A DNA stretch of 20,364 nucleotides from Ruminococcus_G sp963594675 (GCA_963594675.1 CAVBGA010000104.1:1-20364), one strand, 5' to 3'. Positions 1-7,985 are shown, counted from the stretch's first letter. Notes: generated from the letters alone by a model not told the origin. Program-made: numbers and translations.

Positions 1-24
1 ATATAAATAAAATATATAAAAACA

Positions 25-111
25 TGCATTTTGTAAATAGATTTATAGAAAGGAATTGTGATAAATTATTATTAATCTAATAAAAAAAGGGATAAAAACA
101 TACAAAATGCA
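25..111. repeat. 11-bp inverted repeat upstream of the antiporter operon
   Basis: TGCATTTTGTA at 25-35 is matched exactly in inverted orientation by TACAAAATGCA at 101-111, with a 65-nt AT-rich spacer. The rest of 1-215 holds no convincing gene, and I could not pick a clear sigma-A promoter in it. The arms could be paired operator sites for the operon starting at 216, but in such AT-rich DNA an inverted repeat of this length can occur by chance. Confidence 0.3.
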
Positions 112-215
112 CAAACAAATATGATGTTATAAAAAAATATATTTTTAAAAAGAATAAATCTTTATATATTTTATAAAAATAGTTATTTGGTAAAATTTTA
201 GGAGGCGATAAGGCT

Positions 216-1559
216 ATGACGAAAGGACTGATTTCCTGTATTCCTGTTTTTACATTAATTGTTTTAGTCTTGATCACTCATAGAATGGCAGAATCCATGT
301 TTGTAGCATCGATGCTGTCGGCTGTGTTGGCATATAAATCTGAATTTTTTTCTGGATATGTTGAATTGATTTATAAAGCTTTATCGAATTCTTCATATCA
401 ACTTTTGCTAATGGTTTCTTGTCTGTTTGGTGGGATGATAATGCTATTAGAAAAAAGTGGATCCATGTATGGATTCCAAAAATGTTTGTCGCGATTTTGC
501 ACTACTCCTGTAAGAACCATGATATTTACTTGGTTACTTGGAGGGATTATTTTTATTGATGATTATTTGAATGCTCTAACTGTTTCGGTGTCTATGAGAG
601 GATTATCTGATTATCATAAAATACCAAGAGAACATTTGGCATATACCATTAATTGTATGGGGGCTTGTGTTTGTGTATTGATTCCGGTATCTAGCTGGTC
701 AGCTTTTGCAATTGGATCACTTGCAGATTATGGATTAGGAGCTTCGGATTATTATAAGGCTATTCCATATATGTTTTATCCATTGTGTTGTATAGTGATT
801 TCTTTATTATTGGCATGCAGGAAAATACCACTTATAGGAAGTATGAAAAGAGCATATCAACGAGTGGAAGAAAGTGGCAGAGTACTTTCAGAAAAAAATG
901 TAAAACAAAAAATGGAAGAACCGTCAGAAAACCTATTGGATAAGTCGTCAGTCTGGAATTTTTTGATTCCCATGATATGTTTGTTTGTAGGAACCGTAGG
1001 GTTTGAAAACAATATTATATTGGGAATAATGTTTGCACTGTTTTCACTATTTTTCTTGCTTTGTGTAAAAGGGAAAATGAAAACAAGTGAATTTACAGAT
1101 TTATTTATTGATGGAATAAAAGAAATGATTCCACTATTAGTTACCATTACACTGGGCTTTGTTATGCAAAGTGGTATGGAAAAGATGGGATTTAATGATT
1201 ATATTTCTTCTGTATGTTCAAAAACTTTAAATGTAAAAATTTTACCTCTAGTTGCTTTTTTGATGGTGGCAATAGCCGCTTTTTTTGCCGCATCTTTTTG
1301 GATTTTAATTGTTCTGACATTTCCAATATTTATTCCCATTGTGCAGTCGATGGGAGGAAATCCTTTGTTAATTATTGCTGCAGTCATGTCAGGAGTGGCA
1401 CTAGGTAGTCAAGCTTGTATATTTTCAGATGCAGTTTTTATGGTTGCTTCTGGAACAGGGGTAAGCAATGAAGATCAATTTAGGGCTATATTTCCTTATG
1501 TTGCAATAGGTGCAACTATAGCGGGAATAATGTTCTTAATTGCAGGGCTTCTGCAATAA
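216..1559 (+). CDS. NhaC-family Na+/H+ antiporter-like membrane transporter
   Basis: The product is a 447-residue polytopic membrane protein with about 10-12 hydrophobic segments spread over its whole length. The block GGIIFIDDYLNALTVSVSMR (two adjacent aspartates at residues 115-116) followed by the CVLIPVSSWSAFAIG stretch is the hallmark of the NhaC/lactate-malate antiporter family. A hydrophilic loop (roughly residues 210-245) splits the protein into two halves. The start ATG follows AGGAGG at 200-205. It is the first gene of an operon with a URO-D-family protein 32 nt downstream and an MFS transporter after that. Known family members exchange Na+ for H+ or couple organic-acid exchange to ion gradients. 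Given the neighbours, I infer it may move a substrate or product of the adjacent catabolic enzymes, not serve general pH control. The substrate is unknown. Confidence 0.85.
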   Translation: MTKGLISCIPVFTLIVLVLITHRMAESMFVASMLSAVLAYKSEFFSGYVELIYKALSNSSYQLLLMVSCLFGGMIMLLEKSGSMYGFQKCLSRFCTTPVRTMIFTWLLGGIIFIDDYLNALTVSVSMRGLSDYHKIPREHLAYTINCMGACVCVLIPVSSWSAFAIGSLADYGLGASDYYKAIPYMFYPLCCIVISLLLACRKIPLIGSMKRAYQRVEESGRVLSEKNVKQKMEEPSENLLDKSSVWNFLIPMICLFVGTVGFENNIILGIMFALFSLFFLLCVKGKMKTSEFTDLFIDGIKEMIPLLVTITLGFVMQSGMEKMGFNDYISSVCSKTLNVKILPLVAFLMVAIAAFFAASFWILIVLTFPIFIPIVQSMGGNPLLIIAAVMSGVALGSQACIFSDAVFMVASGTGVSNEDQFRAIFPYVAIGATIAGIMFLIAGLLQ

Positions 1560-1591
1560 ATATAAAGAAATTAAAACAAGGAGGATGTTAT

Positions 1592-2581
1592 ATGTTAACG
1601 AAAAAAGAAAATTTATTGGCAACTATCAGAGGTGGAGAGCCAGATCGATTTGTAAATCAATTTGAGTATATGAATATTGTATATTCTCATCCATTTGATT
1701 TAAGGGATCCTTATCCAGAGTATGGTGAAAGTAACGTAGTTAATTCATGGGGGGTAACTATATCTTGGCCAGAGGGTACTCCGGGTGCTTTTCCTGTTCA
1801 TACTCCAGAACGTATTGTATGTAAGGACATTGACGAATGGAAAAGCTATGTAAAAGCACCAGAAATGAATTATACAGATGCTGATTGGGAACAAGCTATT
1901 AAAGAGGCAGAGGCAATTGATAGAAATGACCAATTCGTTACTGCGTTTATGGCGCCAGGAATATTTGAAAGATGTCATTATTTAATGAAAATTGAAGAAT
2001 GCATGATGGCATTCTATGAAAGTCCAGATGAGATGCATGATATGATTAAATATATTATGGAGTGGGAAATAAAATGGGCTGAAATGATGTGTGAAAAAGT
2101 TCACCCGGATTGTCTTTTTCATCATGATGACTGGGGAACACAAATTTCTACTTTTATATCGGCGGATATGTTTGCTGAATTTTACTTAGAACCCTATAAA
2201 GAGCTTTATAAATTTTACAAGGATAATGGAGTAGATGTAATTGTTCACCATTCTGATTCTTATGCCGAAACTCTTGTACCTTATATGATTGATATGGGTA
2301 TTGATATTTGGCAGGGTGTGATGACGACGAATGATATTCCGGGAATGATAAAGAAATACGGAGATAAAATTACATTCCAGGGAGGAATTAATTCGGCAAC
2401 TCTAGATCATCCAGATTGGACAAAAGATGAAGTGGTTAAAGAAGTACGTCGTGCTTGCACCGAATATGGTAAGAAAGCATTTATTCCTAATCTTTCACAA
2501 GGAGGAGATTTTTCAACTTTTGAAGGTGTATATGAAGCTGTTTCAGAAGAAATTGACAAAATGAGTAAAGAGATGTTTTGA
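1592..2581 (+). CDS. Uroporphyrinogen decarboxylase (URO-D) family protein 1, possible methyltransferase
   Basis: The 329-residue product has the URO-D fold pattern: N-terminal KKENLLATIRGGEPDR, a central HHDDWGTQ segment, then the barrel strands leading to FQGGIN and a C-terminal GKKAFIPNLSQGG. Family members are true HemE or methyltransferases moving methyl groups between methylated substrates, corrinoid proteins and thiols or tetrahydrofolate (MtaA, MtbA, CmuA, O-demethylase components). In MtaA/MtbA-type enzymes a zinc site is built from His-X-Cys plus a later Cys. Here the equivalent stretch reads VHHSDS (H219, H220, S221), so the Cys is absent, and the C-terminal Cys is also missing. 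It is therefore not a standard MtaA-type enzyme. HemE is unlikely because no haem genes are nearby and it sits between two transporters. AGGAGG lies 7 nt before the ATG. It is co-transcribed with the antiporter and the MFS transporter. The substrate is unknown. Confidence 0.8.
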   Translation: MLTKKENLLATIRGGEPDRFVNQFEYMNIVYSHPFDLRDPYPEYGESNVVNSWGVTISWPEGTPGAFPVHTPERIVCKDIDEWKSYVKAPEMNYTDADWEQAIKEAEAIDRNDQFVTAFMAPGIFERCHYLMKIEECMMAFYESPDEMHDMIKYIMEWEIKWAEMMCEKVHPDCLFHHDDWGTQISTFISADMFAEFYLEPYKELYKFYKDNGVDVIVHHSDSYAETLVPYMIDMGIDIWQGVMTTNDIPGMIKKYGDKITFQGGINSATLDHPDWTKDEVVKEVRRACTEYGKKAFIPNLSQGGDFSTFEGVYEAVSEEIDKMSKEMF

Positions 2582-2603
2582 ATAGCAAAGGAAGGTGAGT
2601 GAA

Positions 2604-3785
2604 ATGAAAAAGAAATATACATTTCCTGTAATAATGCTCATTCTTGTAACATTTTTAAGTAATTTAGCAATTATGGGTGTGCAGTTCTATACGGTTATTA
2701 TGACATCATTATATGCAAATTATGCAGAATGGGTAGTAAATCTTACAATGTCTTTGCCGGGTTTGGTAGGTATGTTTGCTTGCCTTATATGTGGAAAAAT
2801 TTGCGATAAAATGGATAAAAAATGGATATTCATTATTGGAATGATTTTATTTGCAATTACTGGAACAAATGTAGGTGGCTTAGCTTATAATAGCAATTTA
2901 GGAATGATTATAGCAGCGGCTATCAATGGTGGTATTTGCTATGGAATGGTGAGTGTATCCATGGTGGGAATTATTAGTGATTGTTTCGAAGATGAAGAAC
3001 AACGTGGAACTGTTATGGGATGGTATAATGGTGCAATGGCATTAATTGGTGCAATATTAAGCTTTTTGTATGGAATTATAGCAGCTTCTAATTGGAAAAT
3101 GGCATCACAGCTGAATTGGGTATCGTTGGTAGCGGTGGTTCTTGGTATTATATTTATTCCTGCTTGCCCACCAAAGAGTGGAGGCAATGTGGCAGTGGAA
3201 GAAAAAGTGAAAGGAAGTGCAGGTTGGGCAAAACGATTGATACCTCTTGTTTTAGCATTTTTCTTAGTAAGTTTTGCAGCTATGTCGGTAATGACTTATA
3301 TTGATCTTTATGTAACAGGCAATGATTTGGGAGGATCATCTTTAACAGGATTATTTGGATCTGTGCAGACAATCGCTTCTTTCATAGCGTGCACTTTCTT
3401 TGGTGTAACATATAAGAAATTAGGGTCTAGGCTTTCGATTCCCTGTTATTTGTTAATTGCCTTTAGTATTTTATTAATGTTCTTAGCTCCATCGAAAGTA
3501 GTTCTTTTAATTGCAGCGGCAATTTTTGGTGCATCTTGGGGCACTGTGTATACCTATTGGTTTGTGCAGGCGACAGTAGTAGTTCCAGAGGATATGGTTG
3601 GTACTGCAACTGGTATTATAACAACAGCGAATTCCTTATCATATTTGCCAATGGCATATTTTATGACAGGGATGATGAGTTTGCTGGGAATTGATAATTT
3701 TAAAAATCTTTTTCCAATCTATATAGTAATTATAGCAGTGGTTTTCATAGGTGCTGTTATTTTGAATGGTAGAAATAAAGAATAA
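2604..3785 (+). CDS. Major facilitator superfamily (MFS) transporter
   Basis: The protein has 393 residues and about 12 predicted transmembrane helices. A motif-A-like loop GKICDKMDKKW follows helix 2, and a second conserved loop EDEEQRGTVMGWYNG lies between helices 4 and 5. A central hydrophilic linker around residues 195-210 separates the two six-helix halves. The ATG at 2604 is preferred over the in-frame GTG at 2595 because AGGTGA (2593-2598) sits 5 nt before it, while the GTG lies inside that ribosome site. The gene is 22 nt after the URO-D-family gene and is the last gene before a strong terminator, so it belongs to the antiporter/URO-D operon. It resembles oxalate/formate-antiporter-type MFS proteins in general layout. 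The substrate cannot be named. It probably imports the compound the operon acts on or exports its product. Confidence 0.85.
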   Translation: MKKKYTFPVIMLILVTFLSNLAIMGVQFYTVIMTSLYANYAEWVVNLTMSLPGLVGMFACLICGKICDKMDKKWIFIIGMILFAITGTNVGGLAYNSNLGMIIAAAINGGICYGMVSVSMVGIISDCFEDEEQRGTVMGWYNGAMALIGAILSFLYGIIAASNWKMASQLNWVSLVAVVLGIIFIPACPPKSGGNVAVEEKVKGSAGWAKRLIPLVLAFFLVSFAAMSVMTYIDLYVTGNDLGGSSLTGLFGSVQTIASFIACTFFGVTYKKLGSRLSIPCYLLIAFSILLMFLAPSKVVLLIAAAIFGASWGTVYTYWFVQATVVVPEDMVGTATGIITTANSLSYLPMAYFMTGMMSLLGIDNFKNLFPIYIVIIAVVFIGAVILNGRNKE

Positions 3786-3800
3786 AAATATGTAATTGAG

Positions 3801-3836
3801 AGGCTGAAATAACAATTGAATTATTTCAGCCTTTTT
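3801..3836 (+). terminator. Rho-independent terminator of the antiporter/URO-D/MFS operon
   Basis: A perfect 12-bp stem is formed by AGGCTGAAATAA (3801-3812) and TTATTTCAGCCT (3821-3832), with an 8-nt loop and a T-run at 3832-3836. The T-run is only on the + strand side, so it ends the operon at 3785. It does not serve the convergent pucR-type gene. Confidence 0.85.
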
Positions 3837-3906
3837 ATATAAATATTTATTTGGCCGTTATTATATAAGGACAACTATTGAGAGCAGGTTTGAAAAAATT
3901 AATTTT

Positions 3907-5382
3907 TTAGGTCAGTTCTTCATATAGAAATGAAACTATTAAATATTCTCGTTCATAAGCAGATTCAAGATTGATGGAGAACAGTTCTTCTATTTTATGT
4001 AATCTATAAACAAGGGTGTTTTTGTGAACAAATAATTCTTTTGCTGTCTTTACCCGATCTCTTTCGCAACGTAGATAAATACGCAAAATTTTATAAAAAT
4101 CCGTGTGATGTACCTGGTCATATTCCGATATCTTTTTAAGAACCGGATGCAGAGCCAATTGACGGAGTTGAGGGCTTTGATTAAGACTAATTAAATCCAT
4201 TAGAGCACAAGTGTAGTAAGCAGAGGTATTATTTTTCATAGAAGAAAGAGCTTGTTGGTATTGTTCGTAGACATTTTGAATTCCAACTACAGGATAGCTA
4301 CAAAAATACTGGAAATTTAATTTTGATATCATGTCCAAGAAAGCATGAGGATAGGAAAAATCTTTAATAACACCGCTTTTTTTGTCGATAATTGGCGAGA
4401 TTGGAATGTAGCAGATAATCTCACTACCTGACAATCCATTACAGAATACAATTTCTGGAAAATAAGTACAAAGAGAGCGTAAATGGTAAAGAGTGCTCTT
4501 TAAAGGAGAATCTTTTTTGCTCAGAATCATAAGTATACATATTTGTTTAGGCGTCCATTTCTTCATTTGATAGAAGCGGTTGAATCCTGACGAGTCCAAA
4601 CGTTTTCCTAACAAAAATTCTCGAAACAGATTTTGAACAATACTTCCTTGTTGAATTTCATTTTCATGACCTGACACAAGACAAAGAGCCTGTTTTAGGA
4701 CCTGAGCAAGTTGAAGATGGTAGGGCTGAAATGGTTCTTTGCTAATAAACGTCAATTGACCGGTTAGCTCTTGTTGAGCATTTTCTTGGCTGATCATCAT
4801 GGAATAGGGATATTCTGGAGCATATTTTTCATAAAATACTTCACAATTCCATTTTTTTGGAAGTTTTTCAATATAGGTTCCATTTTGCATATGAATAAGT
4901 GCGTCTACGGAGAGTGTACCGTAATCCCAAAAATCGTCCCAATTTTTATTAATACTACCTTTGGGGTAATGCTTGGAAAAAGCAGTAATGTAGAGACTAT
5001 TGTCAGAGAAAAACATGGGCCCAAATATATTTTTGCAGGCATCGATAATCCGTTGTTCCGGATTTGGTTTTCGGAAGGCAGATAACATTTCTTGCTCCCA
5101 TTTTTGATAGAAAACAAAAGCATCCATAATTGTGTCAAAGACATCTTCCAGTTCTTGGGTTCGTAAGCTGATGACATCTTTGCGATGAACAAGAAGAACT
5201 TCTTGAACTTGAGATCGTTTTACAAAATCAGAAGTTCGTCCAATATAAAGATAATCTGCATCTAGGTTCTTATCATAAGAAAATAGACGAATACCAGCAA
5301 TAGTAAGATCATCGGAAACAATAGTGGATATGGGGTCATATGAAAGAATCCACTGTTCAATAATATGCATGCTTAATTTCAT
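3907..5382 (-). CDS. PucR-family transcriptional regulator
   Basis: The 491-residue protein ends in the PucR-type helix-turn-helix (about residues 433-475): LRIYLRCERDRVKTAKELF followed by HKNTLVYRLHKIEELF, the diagnostic pattern of PucR/CdaR regulators. The N-terminal 400 residues are a divergent sensory region with no signal peptide or membrane segment, so it should be a cytoplasmic ligand-responsive factor. The start is the ATG whose complement is at 5380-5382, preceded by a weak GGTGA. It is transcribed divergently from URO-D-family gene 2 and converges on the antiporter operon. That places it to control one or both URO-D blocks. Family members control purine, sugar-acid, amino-acid and aromatic catabolism. 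The effector here is unknown. The intergenic palindromes at 5398-5417 and 5442-5454 are candidate binding sites. Confidence 0.87.
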   Translation of the reverse strand: MKLSMHIIEQWILSYDPISTIVSDDLTIAGIRLFSYDKNLDADYLYIGRTSDFVKRSQVQEVLLVHRKDVISLRTQELEDVFDTIMDAFVFYQKWEQEMLSAFRKPNPEQRIIDACKNIFGPMFFSDNSLYITAFSKHYPKGSINKNWDDFWDYGTLSVDALIHMQNGTYIEKLPKKWNCEVFYEKYAPEYPYSMMISQENAQQELTGQLTFISKEPFQPYHLQLAQVLKQALCLVSGHENEIQQGSIVQNLFREFLLGKRLDSSGFNRFYQMKKWTPKQICILMILSKKDSPLKSTLYHLRSLCTYFPEIVFCNGLSGSEIICYIPISPIIDKKSGVIKDFSYPHAFLDMISKLNFQYFCSYPVVGIQNVYEQYQQALSSMKNNTSAYYTCALMDLISLNQSPQLRQLALHPVLKKISEYDQVHHTDFYKILRIYLRCERDRVKTAKELFVHKNTLVYRLHKIEELFSINLESAYEREYLIVSFLYEELT

Positions 5383-5397
5383 GAATCTTCACCAATA

Positions 5398-5417
5398 TTT
5401 CGTCTGAAAAGACGAAA
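5398..5417. promoter_or_regulatory. Perfect palindrome in the pucR / URO-D 2 divergent region
   Basis: TTTCGTCT (5398-5405) and AGACGAAA (5410-5417) form a perfect 8-bp inverted repeat around GAAA. It lies 16 nt outside the start codon of the PucR-type gene, within its likely 5' untranslated region. It could be an autoregulatory operator, or an RNA hairpin on either strand. There is no T-run, so it is not a terminator. Confidence 0.45.
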
Positions 5418-5441
5418 ACTATGTTTTTGAAAATAAAAACA

Positions 5442-5454
5442 CTGTTTTAAACAG
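5442..5454. promoter_or_regulatory. Dyad CTGTTT-T-AAACAG, candidate operator
   Basis: CTGTTT (5442-5447) and AAACAG (5449-5454) flank a single T. The dyad is centred about 32 nt upstream of the TATAAT at 5480, where an activator touching the -35 region would bind. I infer it as a candidate PucR-type regulator site. No experimental motif is known to me for this protein. Confidence 0.4.
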
Positions 5455-5479
5455 CCATATACAATAGAAAATATATAGA

Positions 5480-5485
5480 TATAAT
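5480..5485 (+). promoter_or_regulatory. -10 element (TATAAT) for URO-D-family gene 2
   Basis: A consensus TATAAT stands about 50 nt before the chosen start codon and 36 nt before the ribosome site. No good TTGACA is found 16-18 nt upstream, which suggests a promoter that depends on an activator bound to the dyad just upstream. Confidence 0.45.
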
Positions 5486-5534
5486 AAAAGTATAGTTTAT
5501 GGGAACGAAAAATACAAGAAAGGTGGAAATGAAA

Positions 5535-6845
5535 ATGGCAGAGGATAGAAGTTATGCGTCAAGTTCATCATGGTTTGCAACGAATGTTCGAGCTGCGGAG
5601 AAAGATGCACCAGCGGCAGAAAAGTTTGCTAAGCGCATTCAGTTAGTAGAAGATGCTACTGCATTAAAAGAGTCAGAAAGAATTCCTATGTGTCCTATGC
5701 TAGGAGCATTACCTTACAATTTGGAAGGTTCTTCTTATATGGCAACTATGTATAATTATTCGGAGGCATCGGAAGCATTGGTTAAATTTTATAAGGAATT
5801 TCAACCGGATGCTACAACTCATACAGGATTTACTAGTGGAAAGGCAAATGAGTTGGCTCAGTCAACCATGATTGATTGGCCAGGACGCCCAGGTACAAGT
5901 GTTCCGGATTTTTCGACTCATCAGGTAATTGAAAATGAATATATGGATGCAGAGGAATATCCAGAACTTTTGAAAGACTTTACAGGATTTATGCTTCGAA
6001 AATATATACCAAGAGCATTTCCGGCTTTAAAAGGATTAAGTGATATTCGTTTTGTTCCTTCAATTGTTTTAAATACAACGCCATTGGCTTCATTGTATGC
6101 AAAACAAGCTCAAGAGGCATTTTCTCTTTTAGCTAAGATTGGTGAAGAAGATGGTAAGGCGGCAGATGCAACAAATGCGGTATCGAATCAATTAGCTGAT
6201 ATGGGATTTCCTCCGATGTTTACAGGAGCAGGAGAAGCTCCATTTGATATTATAGGAGATTATTATCGCAGTACTTTAGCAACCTTGACTGACCAGTTGG
6301 AATATCCGGATGAATTGGAGGCTGCATGTGATATGTTGGCTGATATTCAGATTGAATCTTGGCAGTACTTTAAAGTAGCACCACTTCCTGTGAAACGAGT
6401 ATTCTTCCCATTACATAAGGGAATGGATGGATTTATGAGTCCGGAGCAGTACGAAAAAATATATTGGAAGCCACTGAAAAAATGCATGATGGCGCTGATT
6501 GATATGGGTGTTACTCCATATATTTATACGGAAGGTCGTTACAATACAAGACTAGAACAGTTGGCAGATGTTCCTAAGGGCAAAGTGATTTATCATTTTG
6601 AGACTGCAGATATGAAAAGAGCAAAGAAAATTCTTGGAAATACAGCAGCGATTTCAGGAAATTTGTCTATCTATACCTTGGAACATGGAACAAAGCAACA
6701 AGTAATTGATGAAACTAAAAAGTTAATTGACATCTGTGCTCCAGGAGGGGGATATATTTTTGATACTAATGGATGTATAGATAATGCGAAGAGAGAAAAC
6801 TTAGAGGCGATGTTTGAAACAATTTATACCTATGGAAGCAAATAG
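5535..6845 (+). CDS. URO-D-family protein 2, corrinoid-dependent demethylase component-like
   Basis: The product has 436 residues when started at the ATG at 5535, which has AGGTGG 8 nt upstream. In-frame ATGs at 5499 and 5529 have no well-spaced ribosome site. The C-terminal third reads TEGRYNTRLEQL then PKGKVIYHFE, the pattern of the long (about 400-450 residue) URO-D-like proteins that act as methyltransferase I in anaerobic O-demethylase systems. E333 and H354 are separated by exactly 20 residues, matching the second half of the E-X14-E-X20-H zinc motif I recall for OdmB of Acetobacterium dehalogenans; the first Glu at that spacing is not present. C414 lies in a conserved-looking FDTNGCIDNAK segment. 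It is a single-gene unit divergent from the PucR-type regulator, with its own terminator. No corrinoid protein is adjacent, so the methyl acceptor would have to be encoded elsewhere. Substrate unknown. Confidence 0.78.
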   Translation: MAEDRSYASSSSWFATNVRAAEKDAPAAEKFAKRIQLVEDATALKESERIPMCPMLGALPYNLEGSSYMATMYNYSEASEALVKFYKEFQPDATTHTGFTSGKANELAQSTMIDWPGRPGTSVPDFSTHQVIENEYMDAEEYPELLKDFTGFMLRKYIPRAFPALKGLSDIRFVPSIVLNTTPLASLYAKQAQEAFSLLAKIGEEDGKAADATNAVSNQLADMGFPPMFTGAGEAPFDIIGDYYRSTLATLTDQLEYPDELEAACDMLADIQIESWQYFKVAPLPVKRVFFPLHKGMDGFMSPEQYEKIYWKPLKKCMMALIDMGVTPYIYTEGRYNTRLEQLADVPKGKVIYHFETADMKRAKKILGNTAAISGNLSIYTLEHGTKQQVIDETKKLIDICAPGGGYIFDTNGCIDNAKRENLEAMFETIYTYGSK

Positions 6846-6859
6846 GTTAGAAATAATGG

Positions 6860-6890
6860 AAGGCAATCCCAGAGATGTGGATTGCCTTTT
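6860..6890 (+). terminator. Terminator after URO-D-family gene 2
   Basis: AAGGCAATCC (6860-6869) and GGATTGCCTT (6879-6888) form a perfect 10-bp stem with a 9-nt loop, ending in TTTT at 6887-6890. The T-run is short, so efficiency may be moderate. Confidence 0.65.
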
Positions 6891-6920
6891 GAACGCTATG
6901 AGGTGTATTTTTACAATTCC

Positions 6921-6937
6921 TCACAATTAGGTTGTGA
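6921..6937. promoter_or_regulatory. Dyad upstream of the araC-type gene
   Basis: TCACAA (6921-6926) and TTGTGA (6932-6937) form a perfect inverted repeat with a 5-nt spacer, about 45 nt before the start codon. A TTTACA at 6910-6915 could be a -35, but no convincing -10 follows at the right distance. A further short repeat TATGTT/AACATA lies at 6946-6960, just before the ribosome site. An operator role is inference only. Confidence 0.3.
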
Positions 6938-6982
6938 TAGTCTCTTATGTTAAGAACATAAAATAAGGGGGGTACAATCATA

Positions 6983-7813
6983 ATGAGAATAAGAGAAAAG
7001 AAGCATGTTCTTCCAAAACAACCTTTTTTTGTGCTTGCAACGCAGTACTACAGCAAGCTTATGTTGAATAAATATAATATTTCACATTTTTATAGCTTCC
7101 ATTCCGGACAACAAAAGGATCAAAAGCTGCTGGTTGTTCCGGATGGATGTGCGGATGTTATTTTTTGCTATAAGCAGGGAAAAAGTTGGGGAAGAATCTA
7201 TGGTACAGTTACAAAATCACAGCCAGCATATGAAGAAATGAGAGGAGATTTTCGAATGTTTGGTGTGCGGTTTAAGCCAGGGATTATTCCTTTTGGGTTT
7301 GAACTGAAAATGGCAGATGTAGTGAATCAATATATTCCGTTGGAAGACGTGGTAAAAGATAAAAATTTCGTGGAGAAAATGCTTTTAGCTAGAGATTTTG
7401 GGCAGAGATTAGATATTTTTATGAAGTATTATTTGAGCTTTTACAAAGAGAATACTCCTTCGCTAACAGAATATGTGCGACGTGAAATTGTGGATTCTGC
7501 TGGCATGGCATCAATAGCAGATATTGCTGAAGAAACTGGATATTCGGATCGCCATGTAATCCGGGAAATGAAAAAGGAATATGGCATGACACCCAAACAA
7601 TTTGCAAGAATTGTTCGTTATCAGCATTTGTTGGACCATCTTACTTTGACAGAGGATGAAGAGATAGAGTATGCGGAATTGGCAGTACAATTAGGTTATT
7701 ACGATCAAGCACATATGATAAAAAACTTCAAGGAATATACGGGAATGTCTCCAAGAAAATATTTGAAGCTTATGAAACAAGAACATTTTAGTAAACGATT
7801 GATTTTAAGTTGA
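6983..7813 (+). CDS. AraC-family transcriptional regulator
   Basis: The 276-residue protein has an N-terminal cupin-like sensor region (about residues 20-130) with the VPDGCADVIF signature and the GVRFKPG segment typical of the DUF6597-AraC group. A C-terminal double helix-turn-helix follows (about 170-270): IADIAEETGYSDRHVIREM, then AELAVQLGYYDQAHMIKNF and the closing GMSPRKYLKL. AAGGGGGG lies 10 nt upstream of the ATG. It is monocistronic and on the same strand as, and directly before, the ABC importer operon, which makes that operon its most likely target. The 10-bp direct repeats at 7827-7860 are candidate sites. The ligand is unknown; it is probably the imported compound or a breakdown product. 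Confidence 0.88.
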   Translation: MRIREKKHVLPKQPFFVLATQYYSKLMLNKYNISHFYSFHSGQQKDQKLLVVPDGCADVIFCYKQGKSWGRIYGTVTKSQPAYEEMRGDFRMFGVRFKPGIIPFGFELKMADVVNQYIPLEDVVKDKNFVEKMLLARDFGQRLDIFMKYYLSFYKENTPSLTEYVRREIVDSAGMASIADIAEETGYSDRHVIREMKKEYGMTPKQFARIVRYQHLLDHLTLTEDEEIEYAELAVQLGYYDQAHMIKNFKEYTGMSPRKYLKLMKQEHFSKRLILS

Positions 7814-7826
7814 GATAGAAAGTGAT

Positions 7827-7860
7827 AATAATTGAATGTCAATTTTTTACAATAATTGAA
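7827..7860 (+). repeat. Direct repeat AATAATTGAA x2 before the ABC operon promoter
   Basis: AATAATTGAA occurs at 7827-7836 and again at 7851-7860, 24 bp start to start. The second copy occupies the -35 position relative to the TATAGT at 7874. Direct-repeat sites overlapping the -35 are the usual layout for AraC-family activators. The assignment to the AraC protein next door is inference. Confidence 0.35.
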
Positions 7861-7870
7861 AATTAGGGAA

Positions 7871-7879
7871 TGCTATAGT
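7871..7879 (+). promoter_or_regulatory. Extended -10 promoter of the ABC importer operon
   Basis: TGCTATAGT contains the TGn extension and a TATAGT -10 hexamer. No good -35 exists at 16-18 nt, where one copy of the AATAATTGAA repeat lies instead. Transcription starting near 7886 would give a leader of about 185 nt containing two terminator-like hairpins. No alternative promoter is evident between the second hairpin and the first ABC gene. Confidence 0.45.
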
Positions 7880-7931
7880 AGCAGACATCAAAGGAAAGCA
7901 AACATTTCTAGAATAAAGATTTAGACAAAGA

Positions 7932-7960
7932 CGTTAGAAAAAAATTTCTAGCGCTTTTTT
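7932..7960 (+). terminator. Terminator-like hairpin 1 before the ABC operon
   Basis: CGTTAGAAA (7932-7940) pairs with TTTCTAGCG (7945-7953), one G-U pair, loop AAAA, followed by six Ts at 7955-7960. It may end the araC-type transcript, or act as an attenuator if the promoter at 7871 is real. Confidence 0.7.
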
Positions 7961-7985
7961 ATTTCATATTTCTCGGTTTAACAAA

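Noticed and set aside
77..277. A 66-codon - strand frame at the left edge
   Set aside because: It overlaps the start of the antiporter gene, has no good ribosome site, and its composition simply reflects AT-rich non-coding DNA.
3893..3908. A/T palindrome AAAAAATTAATTTTTT as a terminator of the pucR-type gene
   Set aside because: It has no G-C pairs and overlaps the stop codon, so it is more likely simple AT-rich sequence.
1592..6845. Either URO-D-family gene as hemE
   Set aside because: No haem-pathway genes are nearby, the sequences are divergent from HemE, and both lie with transporters and a catabolic-type regulator.
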